Part shown: one piece after another, positions 32,175-43,733 of the stretch
Layout: each line of letters opens with the position of its first letter
Position numbering within the stretch: the first letter of the stretch is position 1
Assembly: GCA_038373885.1 (NCBI GenBank)
Contig: JAWZYV010016579.1
Coordinates: 62,001-126,000, forward strand
Origin: Cheiracanthium punctorium
Taxonomy: Eukaryota > Arthropoda > Arachnida > Araneae > Cheiracanthiidae
Length of the DNA stretch: 64,000 nucleotides
Reading direction: 5' to 3'
Translations under genes and position numbers: made by a program
Notes under the pieces: generated by a model
The model's database searches: none
Seen by the model: the letters and a program-made list of their open reading frames with translations, nothing else
Told to the model about the DNA's origin: nothing

Positions 32175-32444
32175 TAGATAATAAAATAAATAAACATAAA
32201 ATGCACAAGACATAAATCAAGACATAGTGCTCACATTACTACACAGTTGCAAAGTAATCTGATTCCATTAAATTAATATTTAAAACATATAATGGAAACT
32301 TTGAAAAGAAATGCATTTAAAAATTTCTAGAAATTTATAAAAAATAAACCAAAGTAGACAATTATGTATTTCGTAACTGTGCTAGACAAAGTAATTACTA
32401 GGAAAAATTAACTTATTATAAACTTTTTTTAAAAATATAGTATA
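32175..32444. other. AT-rich spacer
   Basis: No feature is seen between the pogo derivative and the next repeat. Confidence 0.4.
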
Positions 32445-32571
32445 CTAGCGGCTACCCGCGACTTCGTCCGCGTCGGCTTTAGAATTAGGTCCCGAGAGAA
32501 ACGAAGCATGTATGAATAACAAATATGTTTGCGACTAAAGAAACTGCATTTAAATATTATTTGCTTTTTAC

Positions 32572-32620
32572 TTATTTTAAATGAAGTATAATGCATGGTA
32601 GTATACTTCATTTAAAATAA
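32572..32620. repeat. Perfect hairpin, 19 bp arms, 11 bp loop
   Basis: The arm ttattttaaatgaagtata (32572-32590) is perfectly inverted at 32602-32620. The loop is atgcatggtag. It lies inside the LINE-tail-like repeat just after its GC-rich start. Confidence 0.85.
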
Positions 32621-33070
32621 CAGAGTATGTAAAATTACTGAATTTAGATTTTTTTCAGGCATTTGGTGAATAGAGACAGTTACGACAGTATTTGCGAACT
32701 GTTTTGAGTGTTCTTGTAAAAGAAATATTTATGCTATATGCATGAATTTTAGCCTATGTTAATCAGGAATAGTGCAGCTTTCTATTAGCGAAAAAGTTTT
32801 AGAATCGGTTTTATAGTTACAGAGATACCCATAGAGCGTAATGTATTAGAATTATTTTGAGTGTTCCTGTAAAGGATCTATTTGTGCTACATGCATTAAT
32901 TTTAGCCTATAATACTCAAGAATAGTGTAGCTTACTATCAGTGAAAAAAGTTTTGGAATCAGTTCAGTACTTACAGAGATACACATGGAGCGTAATAATG
33001 TAATTCTTATGAGCATCCCTGTAAAAGAACTATGTGATATATGCATAAAAGGTAGCCTATAACACTCAGG

Positions 33071-33260
33071 GTCCCCCCAGTGTCTTAAGAGGGTCTGCTC
33101 TCAAACCTGGAAGGTGGGAGATGCCAGGTTCAAACACCGGTCGCGCATATCGACCTAGCCGCTCGCAGTTTTCCGCGTTTTTTTCAAAAACCTCGCGAAA
33201 ATACGGGCTAGGATCCCTTAGAAAATTCCACACAGAGGAATTCTCAATATACGCCTAGGA
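33071..33260 (+). mobile_element. tRNA-derived SINE inserted in a tandem unit
   Basis: It carries a B box in gccaggttcaaacaccggtc (box at about 33127-33137) and then ttttccgcgtttttttc and ctaggatcccttagaaaa. The same order is seen in the SINE at 8975-9225. It splits a tandem unit: the words cctataacactcagg before and ttccaatcagtgaag after it are adjacent in the intact units (cctataatactcaag...ctatcagtgaa). The insertion is therefore younger than the array. Confidence 0.7.
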
Positions 33261-33557
33261 CTTCCAATCAGTGAAGAAAGTTTTAAAATTGGTTTAGTTG
33301 CTACAAAATTTCCATAGAGCGCAATGCATTAGTATTATTTTGAGTGTCTTTGTAAAAGAATTATTTACGCTATATGCTTGAAAGTTTGCCTGTATGTTAA
33401 TCCAGGGCATAAGCTATCTTCATTACAAATTTTTCCAGACATTTTTGTGTGATTCAGTCAAAAACATCCAAACACATAAACGTACACATTTATATTATTT
33501 GTAGGATTTGGTTACGAATTTTAAGAAACACATCTGGACTATTCTTGGTACCTACCT

Positions 33558-33707
33558 ATTATCCCGGCGGTCATTCCCGCCAAACTGTTTTTTCGTCAAA
33601 TGAGTTGCCAAACTGTTGCCAATCGTATTCAAAACCATTAATAATTTCATGTGCCCGGCATTTATCTCTGCTAAAAATCGCTCGTCTTGGCGGACCGCCG
33701 GGATAAT
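33558..33707. mobile_element. MITE, TATCCC family, copy 2
   Basis: This 150 bp copy has clean ends: attatcccggcggtc at the left, perfectly inverted as gaccgccgggataat at the right. The interior matches the copy at 2049-2197. The palindromic end makes the exact target duplication ambiguous (TA, TTA or ATT). It is better preserved than copy 1. Confidence 0.8.
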
Positions 33708-34401
33708 TCGTTAGTACACTTTTCTTTATTTATGCTTTTTAATTTGGCGTAAAATCAACATAATTTCCAGACTTATTTATGTTTTTCAAATGCATGTGAT
33801 TTTGCAAATAGAATTTCTGCTTTATTTCAAAAGCATAAATCACTTTGTGCGGGCGACAAAACGGTTTTTAATTAATAGTTAGAAAAGTATTTAAAATTTC
33901 CGAGCCTCAGGTACACGTTACCGAAGTCATGGGTCCAGGCATGCTCAAATTTTCAAAGCTCTGCTTCTGTAGATTTGTCTGGAAAACATTCATTTTTATT
34001 ATTAGAAATAGATATATTTGGCTTAAAACTGGCATAATTTCCGTATTACTTAATGTTTTTCAGATGCACGCGCACACGCTTCTTTGTTGAAGTAATAGCA
34101 TTCTTGTTAGCTCAAAACACGAATCATATGATACAGGCGAAACTCGCCAAGCATGGCAACGTAAAAACGGTTTTTAATTAATAATTAAAAATCTAAAATT
34201 CTAATTAGCCTATAACCAACTCCAGGGTCCCATCTATATCTAAACCGAAATGCATCCTAATCGATTCAGCGGTTTAGGCGTGAAAGCGTCATAAATAAAT
34301 AAACAAACAAACAAACAAACTCACTTTTGCATTTATAATATTAGTTAGGATGCATAGCTGCCAATCTTCTGAGGAAAAAAATAAGGAGCACAGCATGCAG
34401 T

Positions 34402-34438
<37 letters not shown>
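34402..34438. repeat. A-run of about 37 bases
   Basis: A pure A homopolymer inside a short gap between repeats. It may be the poly(A) tail of an inserted retroelement, but no body was recognised upstream. Confidence 0.6.
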
Positions 34439-34446
<8 letters not shown>

Positions 34447-34494
34447 GACTCCACTCAACTTTCCGAACACTTACGATTAAGATCATTACCAAGC

Positions 34495-34760
34495 TTTTAA
34501 ATAAACGCTAGTGCACTTTCAAGAATTTCTCCCCATATGCCATAATGTAAAAGAAATCTTTGTCGTAGCCCTGTAGAAAAACTATAAGTCCTATACGCAT
34601 CAAAATGAATATCGGTTTTACGATGGTGGTTTATAACATATATACCCAATTTGAGCTCAATCGAATGTGCCGTTTAAACGCTAGTGCACTTTCAAGAATT
34701 TCCCCCCATAGACCATAACATAAAAGAAATCTTTGCAGGCATGAAAGTGCAAGCTGATCA
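34495..34760 (+). repeat. Two tandem units of about 169 bp
   Basis: The words aacgctagtgcactttcaag and aatttctccccata occur at about 34505 and again at about 34676. Between them lies taagtcctatacgcatcaaa with gatggtggtttataacatat, which also occurs at 37470-37540. This is another tandem-tail repeat, sharing its second half with the 37.4 kb locus. Confidence 0.65.
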
Positions 34761-34804
34761 AAAAAGCTGAACTCTACCCGAATACAAAATTTAACGTGAA
34801 AAAA

Positions 34805-34810
<6 letters not shown>

Positions 34811-34842
<32 letters not shown>
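34811..34842. repeat. (TA)n microsatellite
   Basis: About 16 uninterrupted TA units. Confidence 0.95.
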
Positions 34843-34847
<5 letters not shown>

Positions 34848-35033
34848 ATGTATAAAAAGATAATTTGGATTTTACTAGTTTGGGTATTGTTCAAGCGGTA
34901 CTTTCACTGTAAGTTTTCTTTTCTGTCTTACTTGCCACGCACGCTCTGGAGCTATGTTTTATTTATTTTGTTATTTGCCAGACATCAGGCCGTCGATTCT
35001 GAGTTCTTTAGATGTACACGTGTCCCCACGCCC

Positions 35034-35321
35034 TTGTAGCCCCGGATGCGGGTCATGTTGGTAAATGTGTGTGGTTCGATCAGAGATAAGAGAGAGGCGG
35101 AGTTATGTCTTCGTAAACCACATGGTGTGGTAAGCGTAAATACTCCCGCACATCAAAAATCGAGAGACTTTTGCCACTGGAACTGCTTAATGAGTCCACG
35201 CTGATTCTTGTACCCGTCTCCCCTCCCCTCTTCTCATTCTAAATTGTAACTTAATTGTAATGTTCAATAAACCATATTACCTGCCTTAACTCTGAAACTT
35301 TACTTGAAATATCTGATGTCT
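35034..35321 (+). other. Possible solo LTR or transcript 3' end
   Basis: A GC-richer block starts tgtagccccggatgcggg and ends gaaatatctgatgtctca, with TG and CA ends like an LTR. It includes a canonical polyadenylation signal aataaa at about 35266. No flanking duplication or second LTR is visible, so this may equally be part of another repeat or a gene end. Confidence 0.25.
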
Positions 35322-36034
35322 CATATATATATACACGTATGTGTATATATAATACATATGTGTATATATGTCATATAATAACTTATTATACATACTTTGT
35401 CAATAATAATAATCATTATATTTTTTTAAACAATATGTTATATTTAATTTTGCTATACTATTTATTTTATTCAATCATTTTAAATTATTATTATTCAATA
35501 TATATTTATTATATTAACCTGGATATTCTTAAAATTTAATAATATTACCTTTTAGTATTTGGCAACTCCTATACTTTCTTCTTTCCACTTTTACACTTTT
35601 ATTTAGTGGCAACACCATTTTTCACTTTTTACAATTCTTAGCATTGGCAACACATACCAATTGTTCAAATGAAATTTCCATGTGCTCAAGGTCTGGTATG
35701 TAAAATTATAATTCCTATTTCTAATTTTTGTTATCTTTTTGATTTCTTTTTTCCTTTATATAGTAGGGTAGGACCCAGATGTGTGGAGTTAATATCTCTT
35801 CTGATATGCCACACAACCGAAACCCTACTATTTGGTTTGCTGTAAATTATAATCCACTGTTTGTGGCCCCTGACGATGGTGACAGTGGTTATAATTTCCG
35901 TTCCATTATATTATCACAATAATTCTTGCACTTTATTTGGCTTCAAAATCTGGTTTCTAATTCTTGCTAATAGCTGTTATATTTTTATGCGAGATATGTC
36001 TTATTTGTAGTATGTTTTGTGTTTTACTTGTTAG

Positions 36035-36118
<84 letters not shown>

Positions 36119-36731
36119 ACATTTTCTCACCAGCCAGTACACCATATTCTATAAGGGTCAATTTATGGTGGAAAAAAAGGTAACCAAATTCTTACAGATT
36201 GAAAAGCAACTGTTTTTGTACAGTAATTTCTTCCAGTAATATATCATTCCATTCTTAAAAAATGATAGTACAAAATTTCCCCCCCCCCCATTTTCTATAC
36301 ATGATAAAAATACATTAAAAACTGTTGCAATCAAAATGTTTTCAAAAACTTTCTTTTTTTTTTTTTTTCATTATTGCAGTTTTGATTTTATTCATTCATT
36401 TATTATTATTTAAGTGACCATTTTTTCTGAACCTAAAATCAGGACATTCCTAAACCAGTGTCGCGAGGGATAAAAATCAATCCCGACCCCCCCCCCCAAT
36501 AATAATTATGTAATCAAAGATTACATTCTTGCTAAACTCCAAGCACACTTTAATTCAACCTACTACTTCAAATTTTGATGCAAAATAATAAACTAAACAC
36601 AGCTTGCTCTTGGCTTGTAATTCAAAGTCAGAAGACACGTTACTAATTTAATACATCTACGAAACATTAACTGCTACACTTTTATGTTGAGTCGTAAAAT
36701 GTAATGTCATTAAATTCTCATAAAATAACCT
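35322..36731. other. AT-rich region dominated by microsatellites
   Basis: It holds AT-rich sequence around 35330-35540, the long TA repeat at 36035-36107 and C-runs near 36280 and 36488. No gene is recognised. Confidence 0.5.
36035..36107. repeat. (TA)n microsatellite, about 36 units, then TATG units
   Basis: A pure alternating TA tract followed by three gtat units. Confidence 0.95.
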
Positions 36732-37151
36732 CTAATTATTACTAAATCTATATCGCATATATATATCCCCTACTTTTATTTCTATTTCTCCTTCATGATC
36801 CATAACTTTTGCCGGTAGTTTGACTTTAATAGATTTATTCAACCACCCGAATTTAAATTTATTTTTTTTGCTCGCATCTACTGAGTAAGCTTTATGCTCA
36901 TTGTTTAAATTAATATCCATATTTATAATGTTATCTTGGTTAACTAACAAAAGATCATCTTCACAAACTGATGAATGAAGAACGCAATTTCCCCACATGC
37001 GTTTCAGAGTGTGTGCGGTACAATTCCAAACACACGACAAATAAAAGTGGCAGTAGAAGTTGTTCACATAACAGCCGTTATCAGTCATCCCGTAATTCAA
37101 CTTCGGCAATTTCCGGTGCGATTTCAACAGTAAGGCGTGACCTACTTTCAA
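36732..37151 (-). CDS. Unidentified 139-codon frame
   Basis: Open minus-strand frame from ATG 37151 to a stop at 36732. The first half is Cys- and aromatic-rich (NYGMTDNGCYVNNFYCHFYL). The second half is Lys-, Ile- and Val-rich with alternating charge (KFGWLNKSIKVKLPAKVMD, then GEIEIKVGDIYMRYRF), which suggests beta strands. I do not recognise a family. The first half is GC-richer and overlapped by a plus-strand frame (36971-37222), so either could be accidental. It is the longest unexplained frame in the window, but length alone is weak evidence in a repeat-rich region. Confidence 0.25.
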   Translation of the reverse strand: MKVGHALLLKSHRKLPKLNYGMTDNGCYVNNFYCHFYLSCVWNCTAHTLKRMWGNCVLHSSVCEDDLLLVNQDNIINMDINLNNEHKAYSVDASKKNKFKFGWLNKSIKVKLPAKVMDHEGEIEIKVGDIYMRYRFSNN

Positions 37152-37319
37152 CCTGCGCGATCGTCATTCAGCCGATTGGCACAAGTTACGCCTTTCTCCA
37201 TTCCGCTGCACCAATAATTTAGGGTGATAGATACGATGTGTAGGCTTAGGAACGCATCTCTGTTTACTGCATTGTTTACTGTGAACACGGACTAAGAGGC
37301 TGAAAAAATGGTGTTCGTT

Positions 37320-37352
37320 CGCCCCCCCCCCCCCCCCCCACACACACACACA
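37320..37352. repeat. C-run followed by (CA)n
   Basis: About 17 C followed by six CA units; simple repeat. Confidence 0.9.
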
Positions 37353-37454
37353 TTTTTCGGTCGCGATTTCTCGACGGTTTTGCATCGATCTCAGAAACAG
37401 CCTCAAAGACACTGAAAAAAGTGGATTTCTGCTTAAAAGCGGAACTCTTTCATG

Positions 37455-37625
37455 CCTGCTTTGTCATAGGCCTGTAAGTCCTATACACATCAAAATCAAT
37501 ACCGGTCTTATGATGGGGGTTTATAACATATATATATATACCCGATTTGAGTTCAAAATCAAATGCCCCATTTAGGAGCTATCGTGTTCACTCACATACA
37601 GACAAACACGCATACACATACATAC
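37455..37625 (+). repeat. Dispersed repeat shared with 34495-34760
   Basis: taagtcctatacacatcaaa, tcttatgatgggggtttata and cccgatttgagttcaaaatc match the 34.58-34.67 kb unit. It ends in a CA-rich microsatellite (cacacatacac words). Confidence 0.65.
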
Positions 37626-39116
37626 ACACTGATGACGCTAGACTTTGGAAGAGACGGGTCCTTGGGACCCAGGACTTCAAAATTTACGGGTCCTTTTTTC
37701 CAAAAAGTGGGTCCTTATCGATATAAAAGCATTTGGTTAATTTCACGACTGATGTTATCATGTCTCGCCCATTTTGGTGTGCTGATGCGTATGAATATCT
37801 TATTTATAAATAACCTAAAACTTATATTTACAGAGGTGATTGTGGGACTTCTTCAAAAACCCTGAAAAGGGAATGGTGAAAGTAACGTTGATTTTAAACT
37901 TTTGCAAGTAACAATAAGTGAACAAATTAGTAATCTTTTTTTAATCAATAATAGTTACGTTATTATAATATATTCTGGCTTTTTAACGGAGAGATATGTT
38001 ATAACCTTCATTATCTATTGTTAGTAAATGTTCCATAAATATATTTCTCATGCAGATGTTTTAAGAATACTTGACTTTAAAAATCAAATCCAAACTGTCA
38101 AAAATCGTTAGTTTTTGACATCTTCTACTTTGACAATCTTACATCTTACTAAGTTTTTTAATTATCATAAATTTGTAAAAAATTAGAAATAAAATAAAGA
38201 TTAATTTTTTAATTTTATGCTATTGGAGATTTAAATAAAAGAATGCTCAAGAAAAAATAATCATTTACAAGAATAATGGGATAAGATTGAAAGCGGAATG
38301 CTTGAGCTAACTTTCTGTGCAGTTTTCCCCCATTGCTAAAAAAGAAAATCTGAAATTCCAGATATGAACTACCTCAAAATATCCGGAATTCAGGGTATAC
38401 CCGGACCACAAACACCCCTGTATTTAAAAAAATAAATAAATAAAATGAATTATAATTAATCAAGAAAAATTTGTTGTGACATGCATGTCATTTACTTTGC
38501 CTTCACAGCAAAGCCTTCCTGATGCCGCCCTGAATCCTAATAATTAATAAATCCTAATAATAAAATCCCCTTTTGTATGTACAGTAAAAACCGGGAGAAA
38601 GGCTGCATCGGTAGAAATGTTTAAGAAAGTAAAATGTACTCGCAGAACAGCCGCAACATCTTAAATTATTAAAACTACAATAAAATACCGTTCAAGCGCC
38701 CCTCCATCTTATATTAATTTAAAAAAAAATAATTACTATGTATTAATAAATTTATCACAAGGAAAATCGAAATATATTTGAGGAAGGAAAGGATATACAA
38801 CAGTAAAATATGGAAACCCCCCCCCTTTTCTCTTCTAGATTGTTTAAAATATTTACCGCTTCTATAGCTTATAGATTTCATTTCTAAATAATAATTGTCA
38901 GATTTAATATAAAACAAATCATTGTTTACATTTACACAAGCGAATATTAAAAATAAATAATGAAAAAACTTTATTCAATTCCGATAGTCCACCATCTCTA
39001 ACGGAACAACCTCTAACATGAAAACGGAAGTGTGGGGGAGGGAGAAAGGAGAAGAACGTCAAAGTAATCCCCTTTTTTCTTCAGCTTAATCACGTGTGTG
39101 CACAGCACGATATATA
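37626..39116. other. AT-rich non-coding stretch
   Basis: No gene is recognised. tacagtaaaaaccgggag at 38579 resembles a pogo-type end. A small palindrome tgtcaaaaa...tttttgaca lies at about 38097-38121. Confidence 0.45.
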
Positions 39117-39273
39117 TCCCGGGTAAAAGCAGAGTATAGGGGAAAACTCGCAATGCATCATGGGAAAGCGAACACTCCTATGCCTCCTTTCGACTAGGGA
39201 TCTTTCTACCCTGCATTTTTTCCCTCATGTAGGGGAAGCTTTACTCCGCATTTGTGTGCATGTAAACGGGCCC
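39117..39273. mobile_element. MITE, GGGCCCGTTTACATG family, copy 2 (left-truncated)
   Basis: From gggtaaaagcagagtatagg to tgcatgtaaacgggccc it aligns with the copy at 2661-2868. The right terminus is intact and the left terminal repeat is missing. Confidence 0.7.
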
Positions 39274-41299
39274 ACAAAGCTGTTCACGATGTCAATCTCC
39301 CCCGAGTAAAACACGAGCAGTTTGTGTTTTACTAGAGATTTACCCAAAATTGGCAGTGTGAACTCTCTCACCTTTTTTTCTCAAAATTTTGCATGATGGA
39401 AATTACGCGCCCCGGGGGACACGTTGTAACTTTTCTTTTGCGTCCCATCATCGATTTTTTGCGTATTTGACGCATTATAGCACGTAAGCGGCATCACTGA
39501 TACATACATCTCGTAAAAATAGCATAAATGAATTCCGAAGACCTCAAACATGTAAATACACCAAAATCTCTAAGTCGAATTTTTTCATGATTACAATACT
39601 TTCCTTACATGGTACATGTTCGGAAAGTAAAAAAGGAACACAGTGCATGATCATAAAAAGTATGATTAAATATACAATTAAATATCTTAGATTAAAAAAG
39701 GTAATTATCACTTGAGATGGTGTGTGTGAATATATAATCATTAATTTATAAATATAAAATGTACCTTGCTACCCCTTGCTCATTTTTTACAATATTTGAC
39801 TAAAATGCCTAATGTAATAAACATTTGAAAGAATAATAAGATAAATCTCATCCAATTAAATTTATTGACTTATTTACAAGGATAAATGATTAATAAAAAG
39901 CTAAGATGTCCTTTTTTTTTTTTTGAAAAACAGAACATTTTGGCTTAAAAATGCATCTACGGAACAATGCTCAAAAAACTGAATGAATCTGTAAAAAATG
40001 GAACACTTGGCAGCTATGGCACAGATGTATTTTACAGGTGTAATCTTTTCAAAGACGAAAATGAATTATCGAGATTTATTATTTTCCAGTCAAACTTTCA
40101 TATACCATTAATTAAAACATAACGAAAAAATTAACTGAAAATCAGAAAAATTTGTATTTTAACAAATCTAAACATTCCAAACAAAGATGGTCAAATATAA
40201 AAAGATTTTAATATGTACAGAGTGACCTCTCAGTTATATGCAAATTTCACAAGGCCCTGCCATGAGGAATAAAAAAATAAAGCTATACCTCCATCACTTG
40301 TAAGCGCTACTTTGGATTGTGTCTCTCAGTTATACATGAAAATAGTCCACACATTTCTCCCCCGGAAAGACTGTTCCACTTAACCTTTTGAAGCCAGCTG
40401 GGACTATATACTCGTCTCCAGCATTCCTTATCCATTTCTATACTTTCAAAACAAGTTTTCTTTCCATGAGTAAATTTTTGTTCAAAGGGGGAAGAGGGGT
40501 GAAGACAAAATAAGAAAAATTGGCAATCAATTCTGTTCTTCCCACATTGCTCCTAAAATTAGAAATGGCAGAACAAAAGAACTCTTCACAGTGCAGGGTT
40601 TGATGCAAATGTAATTTGTGCCCATTTTACAGCTCCTTCAAAAAAATTACAACCGAGTAAAAACAACACCTTCACAAAATTAATGGATTAAAATGTCCCC
40701 TTCACAAAATTATAATCAATTAAAACAACCCTTCATTGGGATTGTACCTTATATTTTAATTTGTTTTTCAAATTATTTTTTTTAAGTGACTTCAACAAAA
40801 ATTGTTATGAAAATTCAGAAAAATAGATGTTGAAATTGGCAAAAATATTGAAATTCACAAAATGGGACCCTGGAAAATATCCTGGATCGACTCCTGCAAT
40901 GGTACAGTTCTGCCTAATTCTTTTCTTATCAAAGTACACATGATCGCTCTTCAAATGATGGCTTTGGTCTAGCTGGCCTATCTTTTGGAAGGTAGACTGT
41001 GGTGTTTAATTAAGCTTCCTAAAGTTGAAAAGTAAAGTTGCACGTAACTTTTTTTATTTTAGAAAATGTACAAAAGATAAGAGTTAATTTTATTCAAGAT
41101 GGGTTATAGAGGCAGCCAAAAGATCCAAACTGACATAAATATGTTTACCTCAAATATTCGATATGCCAGAATCAATGCTCAGAGGAGTTTTAAAGAACAA
41201 GGACTCAATTAAAAAAAATAAAAATCTGATGAGTCCAACACATGACTTCCTTGCACGTCTATTAGATCAAAAATATTTTCGGCGCACTTCCTCTAAACT
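39274..41299. other. AT-rich non-coding stretch
   Basis: No supported gene. The sequence near 40225 (gagtgacctctcagttatat) has the look of a pogo-type end, without an identified partner. Confidence 0.4.
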
Positions 41300-43021
41300 T
41301 ATTTGTTTGAAAGAGATAAAATATCAATAATAGTAAGGTTTAGTGATTTCTAGCCAAATATTTCGATATCGCCAAGCTGAGTTCAATTTGAAAGATTTCC
41401 TTCTGACACTTTATTTGGCAATATTTCACCAAAAGCCGACAAACTTGAGATAGTCTGCGAGATTGTGGGGATAGCCAAAGTAGTCATTGACCACAGACTT
41501 TCATTGAATTGTATGCATCCATACACCTCAATGTATTTAAAGTCATTTGGCTCATCCTGTAAATAAATTCTCAGTCAATTGCTGTCAAAAAAGATATTGA
41601 AAACAGTTAGATATTACAATAGTTCTAAATATAAAAGTTCAAAATTCTACGGGTTAAAGTTTTAGAGTTATACAAAATACGAAATAATTTTTGGCGCCAA
41701 ATTTGGCGACATTTCGCCAAAACTCGCCAAGGTTGAGGACAGACGGCGAGATTTTGGGCATGTACCAAACAATGACTGTCTACAGTTGTATTATATTGAA
41801 GATGTCCATAGACATTAAAGTACTGAAATTCTTTTCAGTGGTCCTGTAAATAAACTCTCCAGTAGATTGGAACCAAAAATCGAGATGCGCAACTAGATGT
41901 TACAACAATCTTATATATGAAATTTCATAATAGTTTTTGAGATTTGAGAGTTAAATATGCACACACGTACACCAAAAGTCGCCAAGCTTGGCGACTTTTG
42001 GCATAGTTCTTGAGGGAGGCACGTGACTGTGGTCGGACCATTACCTAACTTATGTGGTAGGACGGTATTGTGCTTGAAATGGATGAATGCCCCGAAAATT
42101 GCCATTGACCATAATGTATTGGAAATCTTTTGAGTGTTCCTGTAGCAGAACTGTAAATGATAAAGACACTTTTTTTAATGGAGAAATTCATTTTCTAACT
42201 CTTAGCAGCATATATATCACTGATGAGACGTTTGAAATAGCCCAATACCTCTAAAATACGCTTTAATGAATTTTGGCCACAGAGCGTAATGTATTTCTAA
42301 TCTTTTGGGCGGTCCTGTAGATAAAATATCCAGTCGAGTGGAACCGAAAGGGGAGGTGCACAACTAGATATATGTTACAACAATCCTTAATATAAAGTTT
42401 CAACATTCTACGCCTAATAGTTTTTGAGATATGCGAGTTTAATGAATTTCGGCCCATAGAGCGTAATGTATTTCAAATGTTTTGGGCAGTCCTGCAGATA
42501 AACTATCCAGTCGAATGGAACCAAAAGGGGAGGTGCACAACTAGATGTTACAACTATTCAAAATATGAAGTTTCGACATTCTACACCTAATAGCTTATGA
42601 GTTAGGCGAGTTTAATGAATTTCGGCCCATAGAGTGTAATGTATTTCGAATCTTTTGGGCGGTCCTGTACATAAACTATCCATTCGATTGCCACCAAAAG
42701 GGGAGGTGCACAACTAGATCATAGAACAATCCTAAATATCAAATCTCAACATTCTACGACCAATAGTTTTTGAGATATGCGAGTTACATACATACGTACG
42801 TACAGACGGCATGGAAAAACTGGCCACAATAGACTCGCCGCTGGTCAAAATGAGTTGCAGGCGCATTAATATGATCGTGCATGCTAGCCTACGATGAGGT
42901 GCATCGAAAAAAATTTAAAATTAAATTTAGAGGTAGTCAAAATCGGTTTTTTTGTCGAAATTTGGCCCCCAAAATTTTTCGGGATCACATTACTTCCTTA
43001 TACTACGTACAAGGAAGTAAA
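41300..43021 (+). repeat. LINE-tail-like repeat with tandem units and terminal hairpin
   Basis: The first half has loosely related units that share ccaagcttggcgac-type words, tcctgtaaataaactctcc, and aactagatgttacaac. The second half has three clear units (42264-42785). The end is ttacttccttatactacgt and its inverse, a 10 bp-arm hairpin with an 11-base loop at 42990-43020, which I associate with 3' ends of some arthropod non-LTR repeats. No coding is recognised. The class is inferred. Confidence 0.6.
42264..42785 (+). repeat. Three tandem units of 172-177 bp
   Basis: Units start at 42264, 42441 and 42614. Each has aatgaatt(tc)ggcc, gagcgtaatgtatttc, ttttgggc(g)gtcctg, ggggaggtgcacaactagat, aacattctac and atgcgagtt, at roughly 85-90 percent identity. 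They differ from the 32.7-33.4 kb array in sequence but share the words catagagcgtaatgtatt and ttcctgta-like blocks, suggesting a common ancestor. Confidence 0.85.
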
Positions 43022-43059
43022 AAAGTGAACTGTGAATAATTGTCACATGCAAAAAAATC

Positions 43060-43690
43060 AAAAATTGAGAATGGAAAATTTTAAATTTTGAAACAACTTT
43101 AATTCAGTGGTTCCGGGAGATGAGGCATCTAATTTACCAATCAGCAGTGAGTATTCAAAGAAAAAGCACTTGCTCTCTCATTGAAAATGAGAATCCAAGA
43201 CTTTTCAATTTCTTGGGGATGGATAGAGAAACTTTAGAGAAGACATAGTTTAACAAATCACTGTTTAAGTGGGGAAAATGCAGCTGTTAAAGGCTTAATT
43301 TTTGGTGAGTGGATGAATTGCAGACCTTCCATATTTAATAAAAAATTTTGATCATAAAAATATTTTTTACTGAGATGAAACGGAACAGGATTATTTTATT
43401 GTATTTTGCCAATTAAAATGCTGGATTTTAAGAGAGAAATGTGTCTTGTAGGTAAACACTGTGAAAACAGATTGACTGTACTTTTATATTGCAATGCTAA
43501 TGGATCAGAAAGATGCTGCCATTAGTTATTGGTAAATCTTTGAAGCTACAATGTTTAAAAAAAAAAAAACAAAGAAATTGCCATTCTCCCATGCAAACAG
43601 CAGCAAAGCCTGGATGACATCACAATGAATTAGAAAAGATTGTGCTACAAATGCATCCTAAGCAAAAATAAACCAGTATTAAGGACTTTT
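43060..43690 (+). pseudogene. pogo/Tigger transposase pseudogene
   Basis: Several plus-strand frames carry ordered similarity to pogo-type transposases. TTLIQWFREMRHLIYQSAVS corresponds to the CENP-B-type second DNA-binding segment (L-x-x-W-F...P-I-S-G). KGLIFGEWMNCRPSIF corresponds to the linker helix. DETEQDYF and, in the next frame, GLFYCILPIKMLDFK correspond to the first catalytic D-E-T-G-L-F-Y-R-x-L-P. GKHCENRLTVLLYCNANGSE corresponds to the K-x-R-x-T-x-L-L-x-x-N-x-x-G motif, and then KAWMTSQ. At least four frameshifts and stops occur. The C-terminal catalytic residues are not seen. Confidence 0.75.
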
Positions 43691-43733
43691 TAAAGAACTA
43701 ATTGACACTTCATTAAAAGCAGATAAAAACACA

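Larger units (their letters stand above)
32445..34345 (+). repeat. LINE-tail-like repeat with tandem 165-170 bp units
   Basis: It starts ctagcggctacccgcgactt and ends with tcagcggtttaggcgtgaaa, CAAA repeats, and then tttgcatttataatattag. These words mark a very widespread class of arthropod repeats usually linked to non-LTR elements. Between 32660 and 33400 about four units share tttatgctatatgcatg, ttttagcctat, cagagatacccatagagcg and gtgttcctgtaaaag. The array is interrupted by a SINE (33071-33260) and later by a MITE (33558-33707). No coding sequence. Confidence 0.6.

Noticed and set aside
35034..35321. A solo LTR with confidence
   Set aside because: TG/CA ends and a polyadenylation signal are present, but there is no flanking duplication or second copy in the window. 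Kept only as a weak feature.
35868..35900. cctgacgatggtgacagtgg as a further hammerhead-like core
   Set aside because: The required GAAA box after stem II is missing and no PLE coding lies nearby.
35964..36239. 91-codon frame with a long Ile-Tyr run
   Set aside because: It is a translation of the TA microsatellite at 36035-36107.
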